A stretch of DNA of 64,000 bases from Vibrio sp. MedPE-SWchi (GTDB lineage: Bacteria > Pseudomonadota > Gammaproteobacteria > Enterobacterales > Vibrionaceae). The DNA lies in NCBI GenBank assembly GCA_001874155.1, contig MPDB01000009.1, forward strand, positions 25,757 to 89,756, written 5' to 3'. The position numbers and the translations under genes are program-made. Below, in pieces: positions 40,547 through 50,354 of the stretch. Numbering within the stretch: position 1 is the first letter of the stretch; every line of letters starts with the position of its first letter. Below the pieces are notes generated by a model. The model was not told where the DNA came from. It did no database searches and worked only from the letters and a program-made list of their open reading frames with translations.

Positions 40547-40572
40547 GCCAAGGTATGTACCTTGGCTTTTTT
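40547..40572 (+). terminator. Terminator after glmS
   Basis: Stem GCCAAGG / CCTTGGC followed by six T. Confidence 0.85.
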
Positions 40573-41197
40573 GTCGCCATCGACACTGTCTATTCCCTCA
40601 TCTTTACCACTATCTAGATTCACGTTGTCTATGCTCAGTATGACGTTATAAATGTCGTCTAATTCTCAGGGTTTAAACTACGCGTTAGTGGCTCTTTATC
40701 GGTTGTTTTTCGTGTTTGAAATCAACTCGTGTCAATCTAAGTTCACTTTATCGATCAGCCAACGTGATTAGCCCTGAGATAATTTGAAACGGCTAGTTAT
40801 AGAGGAGACTCATTAGAAGCCCTAGAACGTATCAATTTGGCCTATTAATGAGTTCTATACCTCAGAGCGAACAGGGATGGCAATCGCCACTCGACTGCGA
40901 GGCTGATTGATTATATGTTTAATATCAATAGTTTATTTTGTTTTGTCGAGTCTTGAAAATAACCAGGATAGTTTGGGAATCGAATTCATTACTGGATAAA
41001 TCGAGACGGCAATGAGTAAGTTTAAATAGATAATTTTACGTTAACAATTAACTGTGCATTAAAATCAATGGCTTAGTTTTATTGAATGATTTTTGAGCAA
41101 AAAAAGGCGAGATTATTGGCATAAAACTGGATGTTTACTGGCTCTTATTTTATTATGTAAAAAAAGAATTCGAATCACTTAAATTTTGGAGCTACAG
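40573..41197. other. Long leader/intergenic region before nagB
   Basis: About 620 bp with no gene I can support on either strand. It becomes very AT-rich after about 40900. TTATTT-N9-AAAAAA at 41145-41165 is a one-mismatch match to the boxes at 25679 and 37739 and lies 33 bp before the nagB start; low information because of AT content. Confidence 0.4.
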
Positions 41198-42004
41198 ATG
41201 AGATTTATTCCTTTACAAGATAACAAGCAAGTAGGTAAATGGGCTGCACGCCATATTGTTAACCGCATCAATGCGTTTCAACCAACTGCCGATAAGCCTT
41301 TTGTTTTAGGTTTACCTACTGGTAGCACTCCAATGTCTACATACGCGGAGCTTATTGAGCTTCACAAAGCGGGTGAAGTTAGCTTTAAGAATATCGTTAC
41401 CTTTAACATGGATGAGTATGTAGGCATTGAACCAAACCACCCAGAGTCTTACCGCTCATTTATGTACAACAACTTCTTCAACCATGTTGATATTCAAGAT
41501 GAAAACGTTAACTTGCTTGATGGTCAAGCTGACGATATTGATGCACATTGCCAAGCGTATGAAAATAAGATCAAGTCTTACGGTAAAATTCATTTGTTCA
41601 TGGGCGGCGTCGGCATTGATGGTCACATCGCATTTAACGAACCTGCATCGTCTCTTTCGTCTCGCACTCGCATTAAGACACTAACTGAAGATACGCGTAT
41701 TGCTAACTCACGATTCTTTGATGGCGATATTAATCAAGTACCGAAGTACGCTTTAACGATTGGTGTTGCGACGCTGTTGGATGCTGAAGAAGTGATGATT
41801 TTGTCGCTTGGTCACAATAAAGCACAAGCTTTACAGATGGCAATTGAAGGTTCTGTTAATCACCTTTGGACGGTAACGGCGCTTCAGTTACATAAGAAGG
41901 CTATGATTGTTGCAGATTACCCTGCACAACAAGAACTAAAAGTGAAAACAGTGCGCTACTTTACTGAGCTAGAAGCTGAGAATATCAAACGTCTAGTTAA
42001 GTAA
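41198..42004 (+). CDS. nagB: Glucosamine-6-phosphate deaminase
   Basis: Converts GlcN6P to fructose 6-phosphate and ammonia in amino-sugar catabolism. 268 aa from the ATG at 41198, chosen for the GGAG at 41188-41191; an upstream in-frame TTG would add four residues. Motifs: [10 protein letters not shown] (substrate phosphate), [10 protein letters not shown] (catalytic Asp72), [14 protein letters not shown] (Asp141/His143). Stands alone; nagA and nagC are not in the window. Confidence 0.97.
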   Translation: MRFIPLQDNKQVGKWAARHIVNRINAFQPTADKPFVLGLPTGSTPMSTYAELIELHKAGEVSFKNIVTFNMDEYVGIEPNHPESYRSFMYNNFFNHVDIQDENVNLLDGQADDIDAHCQAYENKIKSYGKIHLFMGGVGIDGHIAFNEPASSLSSRTRIKTLTEDTRIANSRFFDGDINQVPKYALTIGVATLLDAEEVMILSLGHNKAQALQMAIEGSVNHLWTVTALQLHKKAMIVADYPAQQELKVKTVRYFTELEAENIKRLVK

Positions 42005-42045
42005 TTATCAGCAGGTGGTTAACCTCTGATTGAACCGCGCCAATG

Positions 42046-42078
42046 AAAAACACCTCAATAATGCTTTGGGGTGTTTTT
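42046..42078. terminator. Terminator after nagB, convergent with mtlR
   Basis: Stem AAAAACACCTCAA / TTGGGGTGTTTTT with one wobble pair; A/T runs on both sides suggest bidirectional action. Confidence 0.85.
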
Positions 42079-42169
42079 GTATTTAGGGGCAAATAAAAGA
42101 TGGATCTGAGCTTAGGGGCAGCAATTTAAGCTGGTACAGATAGAGGGACCAAAGGAAAGTTAAGTGGGG

Positions 42170-42703
42170 CTAAACCAACGCGTTGTCTTTCGTTAGCGTA
42201 TTGATTAACTCGGTTACTGCCAGAGTGATTGTTGATTTTACCTTATGATAATGACGCTCTTGAAACATCGCTAACATTACCTCATCTAGGTCACTTTCTA
42301 AGGATATGTCATACACAATGGGCATCATTTTCTGAACCGCTGTGATTTTATTCAGCTCAAAGAGCACGTCTACTTCAGTAAAACTGACTTTATTCCCTTG
42401 CAGTTTGGCCCATTCCTTTAATGTAACGAAGATGTCAATGTCATCGTATACACTCTTAGAGATGATCCCAAGGCCCAGCAGTAATTTGCAGCGAACTAAG
42501 ATATCACCGAGTGGGCCATCATTAGAAAGTAAAGGGTCAACGACATATTTAACGGCATAATCGTCTTTATGAAATATACTATTAATCAATGCATCCAGGG
42601 TGTCATCAATCGCATCATAAGCGGCCATCAGGCACTCATTTGCGTCTTTCGCCTCAGATAGCGTTTCTAATAGTTCACTTTCATTTTTCGAATGCAGATT
42701 CAT
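42170..42703 (-). CDS. mtlR: Mannitol operon regulator MtlR
   Basis: 177-aa all-helical MtlR-family protein, the repressor-like regulator of the mannitol operon in E. coli and V. cholerae; it lacks a helix-turn-helix and does not bind DNA in the usual way. Last gene of mtlA-mtlD-mtlR, 51 bp after mtlD. MNLHSKNESELLETLSEAKD N-terminus and acidic helices are visible; assigned mainly by operon position and length. Confidence 0.88.
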   Translation of the reverse strand: MNLHSKNESELLETLSEAKDANECLMAAYDAIDDTLDALINSIFHKDDYAVKYVVDPLLSNDGPLGDILVRCKLLLGLGIISKSVYDDIDIFVTLKEWAKLQGNKVSFTEVDVLFELNKITAVQKMMPIVYDISLESDLDEVMLAMFQERHYHKVKSTITLAVTELINTLTKDNALV

Positions 42704-42754
42704 ATAATGTCATTGACCTTAATAGTGCTATACGACTAGCACTAACAACTTTGA

Positions 42755-43903
42755 TTACTTGAGCGACAAATACGCTTGATGGGCAAGTTTAACAACTTCT
42801 GAATCTGAATCCAGCTCTGAGTAGTGAGACAAAGTCGATTCAAATCCTTTATCAGCAAACATGGCTTGCAGTTCCACGGCTTGCGGATCATCGTCGTTAG
42901 TATATAGAAACGCAGCCGCAATTCCTTTGATCAGATGCGTGTTTGGCAGGCCATATTCTAATGTTCCGTTTAGTGGCTTAACTAAGCGATCTTGAGGGCT
43001 TAGTTTTCTAATCGGCTGGCGACCAACGCGGTCAACTTCATCGCGTAAGAATGGATTGGCAAAGCGACCTAGAATCTTCTGGATGTAGGCTGCATGCGCG
43101 TTACGATCGAATCCATAGCGCTTGATCAGAACTTCACCACTTTCATTCATTGCAGCGGTAACGTCTTCTCGAACCTTTTCATCTTCGATGGAGTCTTTAA
43201 TGGTTTCGTGTCCAGCTAGGGTACCTAAGTAGGCGGTAATTAGGTGGCCAGTATTGAGTGTGAATAACTTCCGCTCAACGAATGCCATTAGATTATCGGT
43301 ACATTCCATTCCCTCAATTGCTGGCACTTCGCCCACGAACTGAGTTTGATCAACAATCCACTCGCTGAAGGTTTCTACGGTGACAGCAAGCGGGTCGGTT
43401 TCACCTTCTTCCGCTGGTGGAACGATTCTATCGACGGCAGAGTCAACAAAGCCGATATTTTTTTGCGCGTATTCTTGAGCTTCTGAAGATAGGTGTTCAA
43501 ACACCATCGCTTTTAACTGGCTCGTACCGCGGACCATGTTTTCACAGGCGATAATATTCAACGGCTCACTAACGTTAGTTTGCTGACGTTTCTCAATACC
43601 TTGAGCAAGGGTTTTCGAGATGATCTTAAGAACGGTTGGCCCGACGGCGGTCGTCACCATGTTGACCTGAGCGATCAAATCAACCACATCTGAGCTCGTG
43701 GAATTAATGGCAGTCACATTGCTGACCGTTTCAGTAACACAGTCTTCGCCAACAATTTTTACTGGGTAAGAGCCGCGTTGAATTAACGCATTCACTACCG
43801 TTTCGTTCACATCTGCAAATGTGACATGCATACCCGCGTCTGCTAGCAACTTACCAATAAAGCCTCGACCTATGTTACCAGCGCCAAAATGTAGTGCTTT
43901 CAT
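42755..43903 (-). CDS. mtlD: Mannitol-1-phosphate 5-dehydrogenase
   Basis: NAD-dependent oxidation of mannitol 1-phosphate to fructose 6-phosphate. 382 aa. N-terminal [15 protein letters not shown]ossmann motif, and the polyol dehydrogenase helix [16 protein letters not shown] with catalytic Lys near 213. Product feeds directly into glmS and glycolysis genes of this window. GGAAGGTCGTTTATG provides the ribosome site. Confidence 0.97.
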   Translation of the reverse strand: MKALHFGAGNIGRGFIGKLLADAGMHVTFADVNETVVNALIQRGSYPVKIVGEDCVTETVSNVTAINSTSSDVVDLIAQVNMVTTAVGPTVLKIISKTLAQGIEKRQQTNVSEPLNIIACENMVRGTSQLKAMVFEHLSSEAQEYAQKNIGFVDSAVDRIVPPAEEGETDPLAVTVETFSEWIVDQTQFVGEVPAIEGMECTDNLMAFVERKLFTLNTGHLITAYLGTLAGHETIKDSIEDEKVREDVTAAMNESGEVLIKRYGFDRNAHAAYIQKILGRFANPFLRDEVDRVGRQPIRKLSPQDRLVKPLNGTLEYGLPNTHLIKGIAAAFLYTNDDDPQAVELQAMFADKGFESTLSHYSELDSDSEVVKLAHQAYLSLK

Positions 43904-43956
43904 AAACGACCTTCCAAAATATAAAGTAATAATAAAGAGAATTTGAAAAAGAAAAT

Positions 43957-43985
43957 GAGGCCAATCCGGGGGAGGAATTGGCCTC
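43957..43985 (-). terminator. Hairpin between mtlA and mtlD (probable attenuator)
   Basis: Nine-bp stem GAGGCCAAT / ATTGGCCTC; read on the reverse strand it is followed by the T-rich stretch CATTTTCTTTTTC. It lies between two genes of one operon, so partial termination or 3'-end protection of the mtlA message is likely. Confidence 0.6.
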
Positions 43986-44016
43986 CTTCACTCAGGAGCA
44001 ATGATTAAAAAGCAAT

Positions 44017-45912
44017 CTACTTACCGTTTAATATTCGAAGTACATCATCTACATTGTCTGTAGTCTTCAAGCATTCGATAGCTTCGTCGTCATCAAGTGA
44101 ATTCGTAATAGCCGTGATAACTTGAATATGCTCATCACCTTGGGCTGCGATACCAATAACCATTTTGGCTACATCGTCCTCGTCTTCTCCCCATTGGATT
44201 CCTTTAGGGAATTGGCAGAATACGATGCCCGTTTTCTTAACATACTGTTTGGCTTCAATCGTGCCATGTGGCACTGCAATTGATTCTCCAAGGTAGGTTG
44301 AGACCAGCTCTTCACGTGCCAGCATGCCTGGAACGTAAGGTGCTTCGACATTTCCTAGTTTTACGAGTTGTTCACCAGCAAACTTGATAACCTCTTCCTT
44401 AGACGTCGCTTCCATGCCTAGAAAGATATTTTCATGTGATAGCTTAAGTGTTCCTTCTTCACTTGAGCCCGTGTCCGCTGGTGTTTCAGGCTTTTTTGCA
44501 GAAGCCTCACTTTGAGCTGCGACTAAATCACTCACTAGCGAATCGTAGATAGAACTATCTAGGAAGTTATTGAGAGAGATGTGATGCGCATTCGCTGCGT
44601 GTGTGCGAGCACGTTCGGTTAGATCTTTGTGGGTTACCACAATATCAACATCGCCTGGTAGGCTATTAATCGCTAAGTTTGTAACGTTAATATCCAGGTT
44701 TGCTGCATCCACTTTTTTACGTAGTAGACTTGCACCCATCGCGCTTGATCCCATTCCTGCATCACATGCAACAATGATTTTTCGAACACTTGCTAGGTTT
44801 AGAGCCGCACCTGATTGTGCTTGACCTTTAGACTGCGCTTTCATGCCTTGAATTTGGCTTGATGCTTTTTCTAGTGAATCTTCATCATCCGTTTGCTTTT
44901 GCGTTTTCATCAGTAGAGACGCGACTAGGAATGAAACAACAGCAGAGGCGAGTACAGACAGGATGACGCCGACAAATGACGCTTTTGGTGTCATAAGTAG
45001 GACAGCGAAGATAGAGCCTGGTGATGCTGGAGATACAAGACCCGCATTGAATAGAACCAGTGTAAATACACCTGTCATACCACCGGCGATAACAGCAAGA
45101 ATCAGACGAGGGTTCATCAAGACATATGGGAAGTAAATCTCGTGAATACCACCGAAGAAGTGAATGATGATTGCGCCAGGTGCTGATTGCTTAGCATTAC
45201 CGCGACCGAACATTGAGTAGGCAAGTAGTAGACCTAAACCTGGGCCTGGGTTTGCTTCAATGAGGAAGAAAATAGAGCGGCCAGCTTCTTCAGCTTGTTG
45301 GATACCAAGTGGAGAGAAAATACCGTGGTTGATAGCGTTGTTAAGGAAAAGAATTTTTGCTGGTTCAACGAAAATGGAAGTGAGAGGTAGTAGACCAGCC
45401 TCAACGAGGAAACCGACACCTGCACCTAACGCAGATGAAAGCATTTTTACAGCTGGGCCGATGACGATAAATGCGAGAATCGCACAGATCATACCGATGA
45501 TGCCCGCCGAGAAGTTGTTCACCAACATCTCGAAGCCGCTTTTCACTTTGCCTTCTACTGCAGCATCAAACTTTTTAATGGCTATGCCACCAAGTGGACC
45601 AACAATCATTGCACCCATAAACATAGGGATGTCGGTACCAACAATGACACCCATTGTTGTGATTGCACCAACGATTGCACCACGATCACCACCGACCATT
45701 TTACCACCGGTATAACCGATAAGTAGAGGCAGCATGTACATGATCATTGGGCCAACCATTGCGGCAAGAGTCTCGTTTGGAATCCACCCAGTTGGAATGA
45801 ATAGAGCAGTTATTAGCCCCCAAGCAATGAATGCACCAATATTGGGCATTACCATGTTTGAGAGGAAACGGCCAAAGTTTTGAACTTTGATTTTCGCTTC
45901 AGGAGATAGCAT
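44017..45912 (-). CDS. mtlA: Mannitol-specific PTS enzyme IICBA
   Basis: Imports mannitol with phosphorylation to mannitol 1-phosphate. 631 aa from ATG 45912, placed by GAGGAA 7 nt upstream; the frame continues to 45969 but those residues are not family-like. Domains: membrane IIC (about 1-340, eight or so hydrophobic segments, GGIHEIYFPYVLM loop), IIB (about 375-465, phospho-Cys in VACDAGMGSSAMG), IIA (about 480-628, phospho-His in VPHGTIEAK). A Gln/Ala-rich linker separates IIB and IIA. Confidence 0.97.
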   Translation of the reverse strand: MLSPEAKIKVQNFGRFLSNMVMPNIGAFIAWGLITALFIPTGWIPNETLAAMVGPMIMYMLPLLIGYTGGKMVGGDRGAIVGAITTMGVIVGTDIPMFMGAMIVGPLGGIAIKKFDAAVEGKVKSGFEMLVNNFSAGIIGMICAILAFIVIGPAVKMLSSALGAGVGFLVEAGLLPLTSIFVEPAKILFLNNAINHGIFSPLGIQQAEEAGRSIFFLIEANPGPGLGLLLAYSMFGRGNAKQSAPGAIIIHFFGGIHEIYFPYVLMNPRLILAVIAGGMTGVFTLVLFNAGLVSPASPGSIFAVLLMTPKASFVGVILSVLASAVVSFLVASLLMKTQKQTDDEDSLEKASSQIQGMKAQSKGQAQSGAALNLASVRKIIVACDAGMGSSAMGASLLRKKVDAANLDINVTNLAINSLPGDVDIVVTHKDLTERARTHAANAHHISLNNFLDSSIYDSLVSDLVAAQSEASAKKPETPADTGSSEEGTLKLSHENIFLGMEATSKEEVIKFAGEQLVKLGNVEAPYVPGMLAREELVSTYLGESIAVPHGTIEAKQYVKKTGIVFCQFPKGIQWGEDEDDVAKMVIGIAAQGDEHIQVITAITNSLDDDEAIECLKTTDNVDDVLRILNGK

Positions 45913-46022
45913 AAGAGGTTCCTCGTTATTATAATTTAGCAGTCCGTTGGACCTAAGTTGTTCTGTCAATGTCGATTAAAAAATAGCATATAACTCGGAA
46001 AAACATCAAAAATGGCCATAAA

Positions 46023-46038
46023 TGTGATTGTTGTCACT
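46023..46038. promoter_or_regulatory. CRP-like site 1 in the mtlA promoter region
   Basis: TGTGA-TTGTTG-TCACT, one base from the symmetric consensus TGTGA-N6-TCACA, 111 bp upstream of the mtlA start. cAMP-CRP control of mtl is established in enterics and vibrios. Confidence 0.65.
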
Positions 46039-46138
46039 ATGGGTTGCTTTATTGCCTTGCCTGGAGGTGATCTTTGTCACGTAAATTCCATGTGAGAAAA
46101 TTACAAAGCCAATTCAATGAGATTTATTATCATTTGAT

Positions 46139-46154
46139 AGTGATTTAAATCACG
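46139..46154. promoter_or_regulatory. CRP-like site 2 in the mtlA promoter region
   Basis: AGTGATTTAAATCACG, a GTGA-N6-TCAC dyad 116 bp further upstream than site 1. Confidence 0.5.
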
Positions 46155-46534
46155 TTTTTGGCCTGAGGGTTCCAAACAAAATTACGATCAATGTCTCATA
46201 AATTCCAATTTTTGATAAATGAGCCCCTAATTATGCGAATCTATAATCATTTATTGAGCGTTTTTAGCTCATAAGTTGAGCTTGTTGTGTGTTTTTGTAA
46301 TTTAATTACAGTGGTGTTTTTTTTATTCATGTAAGATCTAGGTGCATTAAAGAGAAGAGAAATTAGGGTAGGGCTACTTAAGGTTGTCTTGGGGGCGGAG
46401 CCTTTCGGTTATCAGTTCGTAGTGGGATAGCGAACCACCACATGATAGCAAACCGTCACATGGTCGAGTTTAAATTCGCTCATGCTAAGCCGTCGATAGA
46501 CGGATCTATTCATCGTTAGGAAATGTTTTTGATC

Positions 46535-49500
46535 CTATAGGCTAATTGATCTGGACCGAATCTCATTCTTTTCCGCTTTCATGTGCGCCTCTTCAAGCGC
46601 TTCTATAGACTGAGGCTTACTGTAAAAATAGCCTTGGAGCAGATCGATCTCGAGCTCTTTCAGTTTATTGACATGCTCGATCTCTTCCACACCTTCGGCC
46701 ACCACTTGATAGCCGAAACTGCGCCCCATTGACACCATGGCGGAGACAAAATCGAAATGCGACTGTTGCCTGGTGATCTCAGTTATAAAGGAACGGTCAA
46801 TTTTGACTTCACTGAGTGGCAGCTTTTGTAGTAATGAGAGGGAGGAAAACCCGGTACCAAAGTCGTCAAGAGAGATCTCAATACCGGCTTCATGCAGTGT
46901 CTCTAATGTTTTTACGCACAGTTCATAGTCAACAATGGCGGCTGTCTCGGTAATTTCGATACAGAACTGAGAAAGCTCTAACTGATGATCCAGAATCATC
47001 TTGATCACGTCATTGGCGAAGTAGGGTTGAATCAACTGTTTTGCGCTGACATTGACCGACACTCGACGGAGTGTCTTCAACCAGGTTGACTGTTTAATGT
47101 CAGAGCAGACTTGGTTGAGGATTAAGGTTCCGAGTTTGCCTATCATTCCTGATTTCTCTGCCACTTCAATAAACGTCATTGGCGCTATTGATCCGAGTTC
47201 AGGTGAGAACCAGCGAGCGAGTGCTTCAACGGCGATGACTTGCTGAGCTTTTGGGCACCATTGCGGTTGATAGTAGACTTCAATTTCATTTGTATCTATC
47301 GCAAGGTTCAAATGGTGCTCTAGTTTTATTGAATTTAAGTTGGTGTTCTTCATCGCACTGTTGTAATGCGAAACCTCTCGTCCTCCAAGTTGCTTCGCCT
47401 GATACATGGCCATATCGGCTTTTTTAATGAGTGCATCAGAGTTATCACCATCATTGGGGTACATGGCGATACCAATACTGCCTTGAGCATTCAATTCAAT
47501 GTCTTCGGTGTGCATGGGAGCTTCAATGGCTTTCAATATGAATTTGGCAAGCTTATGTGCCTGTTCACGATTCTCTACGTTACAGAAGAATAAGAACTCG
47601 TCCCCACCGAATCGAGCAATCGTATGATCCGTGGATAAACACTGTTTTAGCTTAGAGGTGATATGGCACAGAAGTGCGTCTCCTACATGATGGCCGAAGG
47701 AGTCGTTGACCATCTTGAAACGGTTAAGGTCCATAAGCATGACAGCGCGAGTTATGTTGGGCTTTGATTGTGTATGCGCGGTAATCTCTTCCATGACCTT
47801 GCGTCGATTTGCAACGCCGGTGAGTGCATCAAAGTAGGCCATATGGTGGATTTTAGCTGCGTTTTCTCGCTCTTGAGTAATGTCCGTCATTGAGCCAATA
47901 AAACGAATAGGCTTGTTTTTTACGTCAAACACCGCTGAGCCATTGGCTTGCACCCAGACATAACTCCCATCGACTTTCATGAGTCTAAACTCGTTTCTAA
48001 AGGGTTTATTGTCGATGAGGTGGGCGCGAATTTTGTCTTCTAAAGGATCGATATCGCTGGGGTGAATGTACTTAAACAGCTCATCACAATCGATGTAACG
48101 ACGCGCAGACAGTTGTTCATCACCGAGCATTTTTATCAGTCGACTGTTCCAGCGAAGACGGTTTGTTTTTAAGTCCCAATCCCAGATTCCATCATTGGAG
48201 GTGTTTGACACGATTTTGAGTTGTTGCAGCAATTGGAGTGAGTTCTTTTGCCTATCCTCACTGGTGTCGAGCAGGGCATCACGCTCAACAAAGAGTGAGA
48301 GCATGTCTAGGTAGTTATGGAAAACGGATTGAGTACCGATGTTTTGACCATGATTAAGAGAGTCCATTACGGCGATGAGCTTCCATTGATCAGATTGCCC
48401 AGTGCTGATGGGCATCACCGTGGCTGAGTAGTGATGTGTGTCATCTAAAAAAGGAAAATCGCGAATAGTGTCGTTGGCTTGGTTGCGCAAGGGCAGCGTT
48501 GTCGGCTGAGTCATCCCTTGTTCTACCCACTTAACGACTTGATACTGTTCTAAGTTGCAATGCGCTAAGCAGGCCCAGGTCAGGCTATTACCATACAGAC
48601 TTTGTGCATCGAGAATGGAGTCGAAGCCATTTTGCGCTTGTGAGTAAAAGTTTTCGAATATTTCAGAAGGAGAGCGTCCTTCAACGTTAAGGAGTGAATG
48701 GCGAATTGAGCCTTTGTCTTCATTCATCGACAATGCTTGATTATCATTGCCACACGATTGTCGAATCACCAGTTTCTGCGGCAGTTGATAAATGGTGCTA
48801 GAGAATGGTTGTCCCTGAGCTCTCTCTAATGCTCTTAGGAAGGCTTGTCTTGCAAGGGGCTCTAATTGCTGATCGGCGGTTGTCAGTGCTGGTTGCATTT
48901 GCTGACCGAAGAACACATTATCAATCCCGACAATGGCTATATCGCGCGGCGTGTAAATATCAAAGTGCTTGAGCTGTTCAATCATACCAATCGCATTGTG
49001 GTCGGTTGCACAAATGATGGCGGTACACTTTGTTGTTCGCTTAGCATATTCAACGGCCGCTTCACGCCCTCCTGCTAAGGAGCAGCTACTGACACTAAAG
49101 AAATGCTGTGGGTTGAACTTACCTTGGTGGTCTTCAACGGCATGCTGATAGGCTTTAAAGCGCACGCGAATATCATTAACGGAGAGGTCGCCACAAAAGC
49201 CAATATGCTCATGCCCGTTCTTTCTTAACCATTGATAAAGAAGCTCTACACCATCGCTTTGCACACTATAAAAATGTTCGACTTGCAGAGGGGAATAACT
49301 GGCGCCGAGCGAGATCACGGGAATGTTTCGGTTGAGAGCGTCTTGAATGAGATGATCAGATGCGGCATGCAGGATGACGATCAACGCATCGACATGGTTG
49401 TTGGCAACAGGAAGGTTGAAGTCTCGGTGATGACCGGAGCGGACCACAATCAAGTTTACATCATATCGTGTGGCCATTTGGCGAATGGTGGCGTTCAGCT

Positions 49501-49591
49501 CTCCCATGTAAAACCCGCTCAGCATTGGCATAATGACACCAATCGTAAGGCGTTTTTTATTGGTAATAGTCTTATTCATCTTCGAGGTCAT
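46535..49591 (-). CDS. LacI-type ligand-binding / PAS / GGDEF / EAL protein
   Basis: 1018 aa. Residues about 15-285 form a LacI/PBP-type sugar-binding domain (LTIGVIMPMLSGFYMGELN at the start, then AIVGIDNVFFGQQMQPALTT) but with no helix-turn-helix in front and no signal peptide or transmembrane helix, so a cytoplasmic ligand sensor is predicted. A middle region (about 310-450, GAF-like length), a PAS/PAC domain (about 455-580), GGDEF (about 585-745, intact GGDEF near 660) and EAL (about 765-1005, EAL near 786 and DDFGTGFSS near 905) follow. Both catalytic motifs look intact, so either c-di-GMP synthesis or breakdown is possible. Start at 49591 or 49579 uncertain. Next to mtlA. Confidence 0.9.
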   Translation of the reverse strand: MTSKMNKTITNKKRLTIGVIMPMLSGFYMGELNATIRQMATRYDVNLIVVRSGHHRDFNLPVANNHVDALIVILHAASDHLIQDALNRNIPVISLGASYSPLQVEHFYSVQSDGVELLYQWLRKNGHEHIGFCGDLSVNDIRVRFKAYQHAVEDHQGKFNPQHFFSVSSCSLAGGREAAVEYAKRTTKCTAIICATDHNAIGMIEQLKHFDIYTPRDIAIVGIDNVFFGQQMQPALTTADQQLEPLARQAFLRALERAQGQPFSSTIYQLPQKLVIRQSCGNDNQALSMNEDKGSIRHSLLNVEGRSPSEIFENFYSQAQNGFDSILDAQSLYGNSLTWACLAHCNLEQYQVVKWVEQGMTQPTTLPLRNQANDTIRDFPFLDDTHHYSATVMPISTGQSDQWKLIAVMDSLNHGQNIGTQSVFHNYLDMLSLFVERDALLDTSEDRQKNSLQLLQQLKIVSNTSNDGIWDWDLKTNRLRWNSRLIKMLGDEQLSARRYIDCDELFKYIHPSDIDPLEDKIRAHLIDNKPFRNEFRLMKVDGSYVWVQANGSAVFDVKNKPIRFIGSMTDITQERENAAKIHHMAYFDALTGVANRRKVMEEITAHTQSKPNITRAVMLMDLNRFKMVNDSFGHHVGDALLCHITSKLKQCLSTDHTIARFGGDEFLFFCNVENREQAHKLAKFILKAIEAPMHTEDIELNAQGSIGIAMYPNDGDNSDALIKKADMAMYQAKQLGGREVSHYNSAMKNTNLNSIKLEHHLNLAIDTNEIEVYYQPQWCPKAQQVIAVEALARWFSPELGSIAPMTFIEVAEKSGMIGKLGTLILNQVCSDIKQSTWLKTLRRVSVNVSAKQLIQPYFANDVIKMILDHQLELSQFCIEITETAAIVDYELCVKTLETLHEAGIEISLDDFGTGFSSLSLLQKLPLSEVKIDRSFITEITRQQSHFDFVSAMVSMGRSFGYQVVAEGVEEIEHVNKLKELEIDLLQGYFYSKPQSIEALEEAHMKAEKNEIRSRSISL

Positions 49592-50085
49592 TAGCGGATT
49601 TCAATCAGCCACAGCAAGTAAAAGTGGCTAATGGTATTGTGAACGGTATAAAAATTATTGATGAGTGAATCAGTAAAAAAAAGCCGAAATAACGAAAAAT
49701 GTTTGGTGGAACACGTTTGGTAGGGGGATAACTTTCTTAGATATGAGATGGGAAACACTTGGTGCTAACGTTGAAGAGAGCGGTAATTAAATGTCGGGTG
49801 ACCCATTGTATCTTGAGGTGCTTTTCTGGGAGGAAATAAAGTGATCAAGCTCATCTATTGCTGAAATATAAAGTTGTGTAACGATGATAAATTTTGAGTT
49901 GGTAAATAAATTATCGGTCACAAAGTGAACGCCTGTAATATGAATTAACGATGTTTACTGCTAGGTTGTAGAAGCGTACAAACGCTATAAAAATAATGAC
50001 ACAAACTTCGTTTTTGCTGATCTGGAATAGACGGGAGCTAATGGCTCCCGTCGTTGTATCTGGAGTAAAGTGAAATGCAGGGTGA
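49592..50085. other. Intergenic region left of the integrated element
   Basis: No gene seen. It should hold the promoter of the reverse LacI-GGDEF-EAL gene. An 8-bp stem hairpin ACGGGAGC / GCTCCCGT (50031-50051) has no T-run on either side, so I do not call it a terminator. Confidence 0.5.
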
Positions 50086-50182
50086 CAGAAAAGCAAAAGG
50101 CCTGAGACGCATCACTGCTCTCAGGCCTTTCTGTATTTGGTGGCCCCTCCCAGATTTGAACTGGGGACCGAACGATTATGAG
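50086..50182. repeat. Left attachment repeat: tRNA-Ile2 3' part plus terminator
   Basis: 97 bp matching 59285-59381 with three mismatches, all in the terminator hairpin loop area. Positions 50138-50182 equal the tRNA from the anticodon to CCA (reverse strand) and 50095-50130 the terminator hairpin. Identity stops right after the anticodon loop, so this is a fragment, not a second tRNA gene. It is the original chromosomal 3' end displaced by integration. Confidence 0.92.
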
Positions 50183-50312
50183 AGTGTTTTTCTAGTGTTT
50201 TTGAATGAACAGCAATGAACAATGGTGACTATATAATTCGAGCTATGTCAGTATCTTAGTGTGGATTGTTGGTTTGTTGTTGTTCAATCCTGTTCGTCGG
50301 TTTATAATTTTT

Positions 50313-50335
50313 CTGCTACATATTTGCTACACAGA
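50313..50335. repeat. Left copy of a 23-bp repeat at element ends (putative integrase arm site)
   Basis: CTGCTACATATT-TGCTACACAGA, a tandem of TGCTACA at 11-bp spacing, just before the integrase gene. An identical copy is at 59259-59281 next to the right attachment repeat. Position and helical spacing suit arm-type integrase binding sites. Confidence 0.6.
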
Positions 50336-50354
50336 ATCGACAGGGAGTTGTGAA

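Larger units (their letters stand above)
45913..46534. other. mtlA regulatory region
   Basis: About 620 bp between the divergent-facing ends of mtlA (start) and the LacI-GGDEF-EAL gene (stop). Holds two CRP-like sites (next entries). In V. cholerae an antisense RNA, MtlS, is made from the strand opposite the mtlA 5' leader; the corresponding place would be plus strand about 45920-46060, but I see no clear terminator for it. Nothing else recognised between 46200 and 46534. Confidence 0.5.

Noticed and set aside
45260..45715. 151-aa open frame antisense to mtlA
   Set aside because: Pro/Ile/Met-rich complement of membrane-helix codons; no start signal and no family pattern.
50031..50051. Terminator or small RNA left of the element
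   Set aside because: Eight-bp hairpin without T-run on either strand; function not supported.
50138..50182. Second tRNA gene
   Set aside because: Only the part from the anticodon to CCA is present; identity stops there, so it is the attachment-site fragment.
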